A stretch of 64,000 nucleotides of DNA, from contig NZ_JAAKGS010000004.1 in assembly GCF_011043555.1 (NCBI RefSeq), positions 248,001-312,000 of the forward strand, in the 5' to 3' direction. The translations under genes and the position numbers were made by a program. Of this stretch, positions 62,748-64,000 are shown one piece after another (within the stretch, counting starts at the first letter, position 1; every line of letters starts with the position of its first letter). The stretch comes from Sphingobacterium sp. SGR-19 (GTDB lineage: Bacteria > Bacteroidota > Bacteroidia > Sphingobacteriales > Sphingobacteriaceae). A model generated the notes under the pieces. That model saw nothing but the letters and a program-made list of their open reading frames with translations. It had not been told where the DNA came from and made no database searches.

Positions 62748-63194
62748 ATGATAAAAAGAAGAGAAGAGTTTTATGAGGAATCGGGGCTGACAGAATCGGT
62801 GACCATTCCCGTGCGCTTTAGCGAGGTGGACTCACTAGGTATCGTATGGGACGGGCATTATATTCTATATTTCGAACAGGGGAGGGAAGCTTTTGGTAAA
62901 ACCTACGGCATCGATTATATGACCGTACAGAAAGCGGGATATACGACACCTATTGTAAAATCTACTTGCGAGCATAAGTTACCGTTGCGGTACGGAGATA
63001 CGGCACGTATCGTGACTACATACGTCGATACGCCCGCCGCAAAGATGATTTTCCGATTTAATATTTATAATGGTAAAGACCAACTGGTCTGTCAAGGGGA
63101 AACCATCCAGGTCTTCTTGGACGACACACAAAACTTGGCGCTAAACGTTCCTGATTTTGTGGTAGATTGGAAAAGGAAGGTAGGCTTGCTATAA
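62748..63194 (+). CDS. Acyl-CoA/ACP thioesterase (hotdog fold, YbgC-like)
   Basis: 148 residues. The hotdog segment TIPVRFSEVDSLGIVWDGHYILYFEQGREAF near residues 20-50 (two parts) has the conserved Asp of the 4-hydroxybenzoyl-CoA thioesterase family (D in EVDSLGIVW). The rest (PIVKSTCEHKLPLRYGDTARIVTT ... RFNIYNGKDQLVCQGETIQVFLD) also fits. It hydrolyses acyl thioesters. It overlaps the ketosynthase gene by 1 bp (TAATG), and this pair is a common opening of aryl-polyene or flexirubin-type clusters in Bacteroidota. Those later genes are outside the window. Confidence 0.87.
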   Translation: MIKRREEFYEESGLTESVTIPVRFSEVDSLGIVWDGHYILYFEQGREAFGKTYGIDYMTVQKAGYTTPIVKSTCEHKLPLRYGDTARIVTTYVDTPAAKMIFRFNIYNGKDQLVCQGETIQVFLDDTQNLALNVPDFVVDWKRKVGLL

Positions 63195-64000
63195 TGGCGT
63201 TCGATTCTATCTATATCCACGACATAAACTGCGTCACCCCGTTGGGAATTGATTTGGCGTCGAACTGGACCCAGTTGTTGATGGGAAATAGTGGCCTTGT
63301 ACAACATGATGTCGGTCGGATAAAAAATATCTATACGTCAAAGTTAGCACCGGCGGAGGTCCTGGCGCTGTTAACACCTGCGGGAGATAGTACATTATTG
63401 GAGCAGATGTTATTTACGGCGGCAAAGCCGATTGTGGAAAAACACGCACCTACGTCACGTACGGCGCTGATCTTATCCACCACCAAGGGCAACGTAAATA
63501 CTCGACTCACGGTGTTAGCCAAGAAAATGGCAGAGGTGCTGGGATTCCAGACCCAACCTATTATTGTATCGCAAGCCTGTGTATCGGGCCTATTGGCTTT
63601 ATCGGTTGCCAAACGTCTGATACAGATCGGTCAGTACGACGATGCCGTGGTTTTGGCAGGAGATGTAGTCAGTGAATTCGTGGTGTCCGGCTTTCAGGCA
63701 TTCCAGGCCATGAGTCCATTTCCTTGTAAACCTTTTGACAACGATCGCGCAGGGGTGTCCTTAGGCGAAGCGGCTGCCTGTGTATATGTTTCTAAAGAAA
63801 AAGGAGAGTTTAAGATTTTAGGGGAAGCGTCCATAAACGATGCAAATCATATTTCAGGGCCATCCCGGACGGGAGAAGGACTCTTGCAGAGTATACAGCA
63901 AGCGGCGAATGAGGCGCGCGTGGATATAACGGATATCGATTTCATCTCGGCCCACGGAACCGCAACGCTGTACAACGATGAGATGGAAGCGATTGCCTTT
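63194..64000 (+). CDS. Beta-ketoacyl synthase (partial, C-terminus outside window)
   Basis: The frame starts at the ATG at 63194 and is open to the window end, giving 269 residues. The active-site Cys lies in IIVSQACVSGLLALSVA near residues 115-131; one catalytic His is in the SAHGTATLYNDEMEA segment near residues 252-266; the second catalytic His and the Lys region are beyond the window. Ketosynthase of FabF type with short N-terminus (IYIHDINCVTPLGIDL). It condenses acyl units in fatty acid or polyene biosynthesis. Translationally coupled to the thioesterase gene, which supports a secondary-metabolite or pigment pathway rather than bulk fatty acid synthesis. Confidence 0.9.
   Translation, partial: MAFDSIYIHDINCVTPLGIDLASNWTQLLMGNSGLVQHDVGRIKNIYTSKLAPAEVLALLTPAGDSTLLEQMLFTAAKPIVEKHAPTSRTALILSTTKGNVNTRLTVLAKKMAEVLGFQTQPIIVSQACVSGLLALSVAKRLIQIGQYDDAVVLAGDVVSEFVVSGFQAFQAMSPFPCKPFDNDRAGVSLGEAAACVYVSKEKGEFKILGEASINDANHISGPSRTGEGLLQSIQQAANEARVDITDIDFISAHGTATLYNDEMEAIAF

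Overview
The window looks like a chromosomal segment from a Bacteroidota bacterium, most likely family Sphingobacteriaceae. Supporting signs are a SusC/SusD pair with FecI/FecR-type regulators, many Sec/lipoprotein signals, promoter motifs of the Bacteroidota type TAnnTTTG upstream of many genes, few Shine-Dalgarno sites, and protein types typical of the group (DUF4293, PorT-like barrel, PafA-type phosphatase). The family-level assignment is inference. I see about 50 protein genes, one tRNA-Gly(GCC), no rRNA, no CRISPR array and no transposase.

Layout. 0-6 kb: a partial secreted Ntn-hydrolase (bile-salt/penicillin acylase family), a small lipoprotein, a GT-B glycosyltransferase, then a GMC oxidoreductase with its gluconate-2-dehydrogenase-type subunit 3 and a MiaE-like diiron protein. 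6-15 kb: LLM flavin monooxygenase, rlmN, comF, VanZ-like protein, and a PadR - PspC-domain - outer-membrane receptor operon. 14.5-24 kb: SMP-30-like protein, GH95 fucosidase, murF, an Rrf2 regulator, and a pafA-like phosphatase downstream of uvrA. 24.2-38.7 kb: a polysaccharide or glycoside utilisation locus with two GH78 alpha-L-rhamnosidases, ECF sigma, FecR, SusC, SusD, an exported FAD oxidoreductase and an exported protein of unknown function. 38.7-48.6 kb: M3 peptidase, outer-membrane barrel, ABC exporter plus truA, DUF4293 operon, ung, a possible permuted papain-fold protein and an Lrp regulator. 48.9-52.7 kb: sufBCD and tRNA-Gly. 52.8-64 kb: FAD dehydrogenase, lemA with two TPM proteins, a TlpA-like thioredoxin, pgi, prfB with programmed frameshift, dcd, a 2OG-Fe(II) oxygenase, and the start of a possible aryl-polyene/flexirubin-type cluster (thioesterase plus ketosynthase).

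The most unusual signal is not a protein. Three intergenic regions (5.9-6.3, 44.3-44.7 and 54.4-55.0 kb) and one remnant (8.57-8.66 kb) carry a shared non-coding element. Two complete copies are 448 and 444 bp. The ends are A/T hairpins, and just inside them sit stem-loop modules. In these modules the loop is conserved, while the stem changes sequence between copies and keeps its pairing, including a GTCGC/GCGAC versus GTCAC/GTGAC exchange. This covariation points to selection on a folded RNA or single-stranded DNA.

How the genes work together: the 27-39 kb locus would import and cut rhamnose-containing glycans or glycosides under control of a sigma/anti-sigma pair that senses the SusC receptor. 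GH95 and the glucoside-oxidoreductase-like pair near 3-5 kb extend the same carbohydrate-scavenging character. Most other genes are housekeeping functions: translation, tRNA modification, DNA repair, Fe-S assembly and cell wall.
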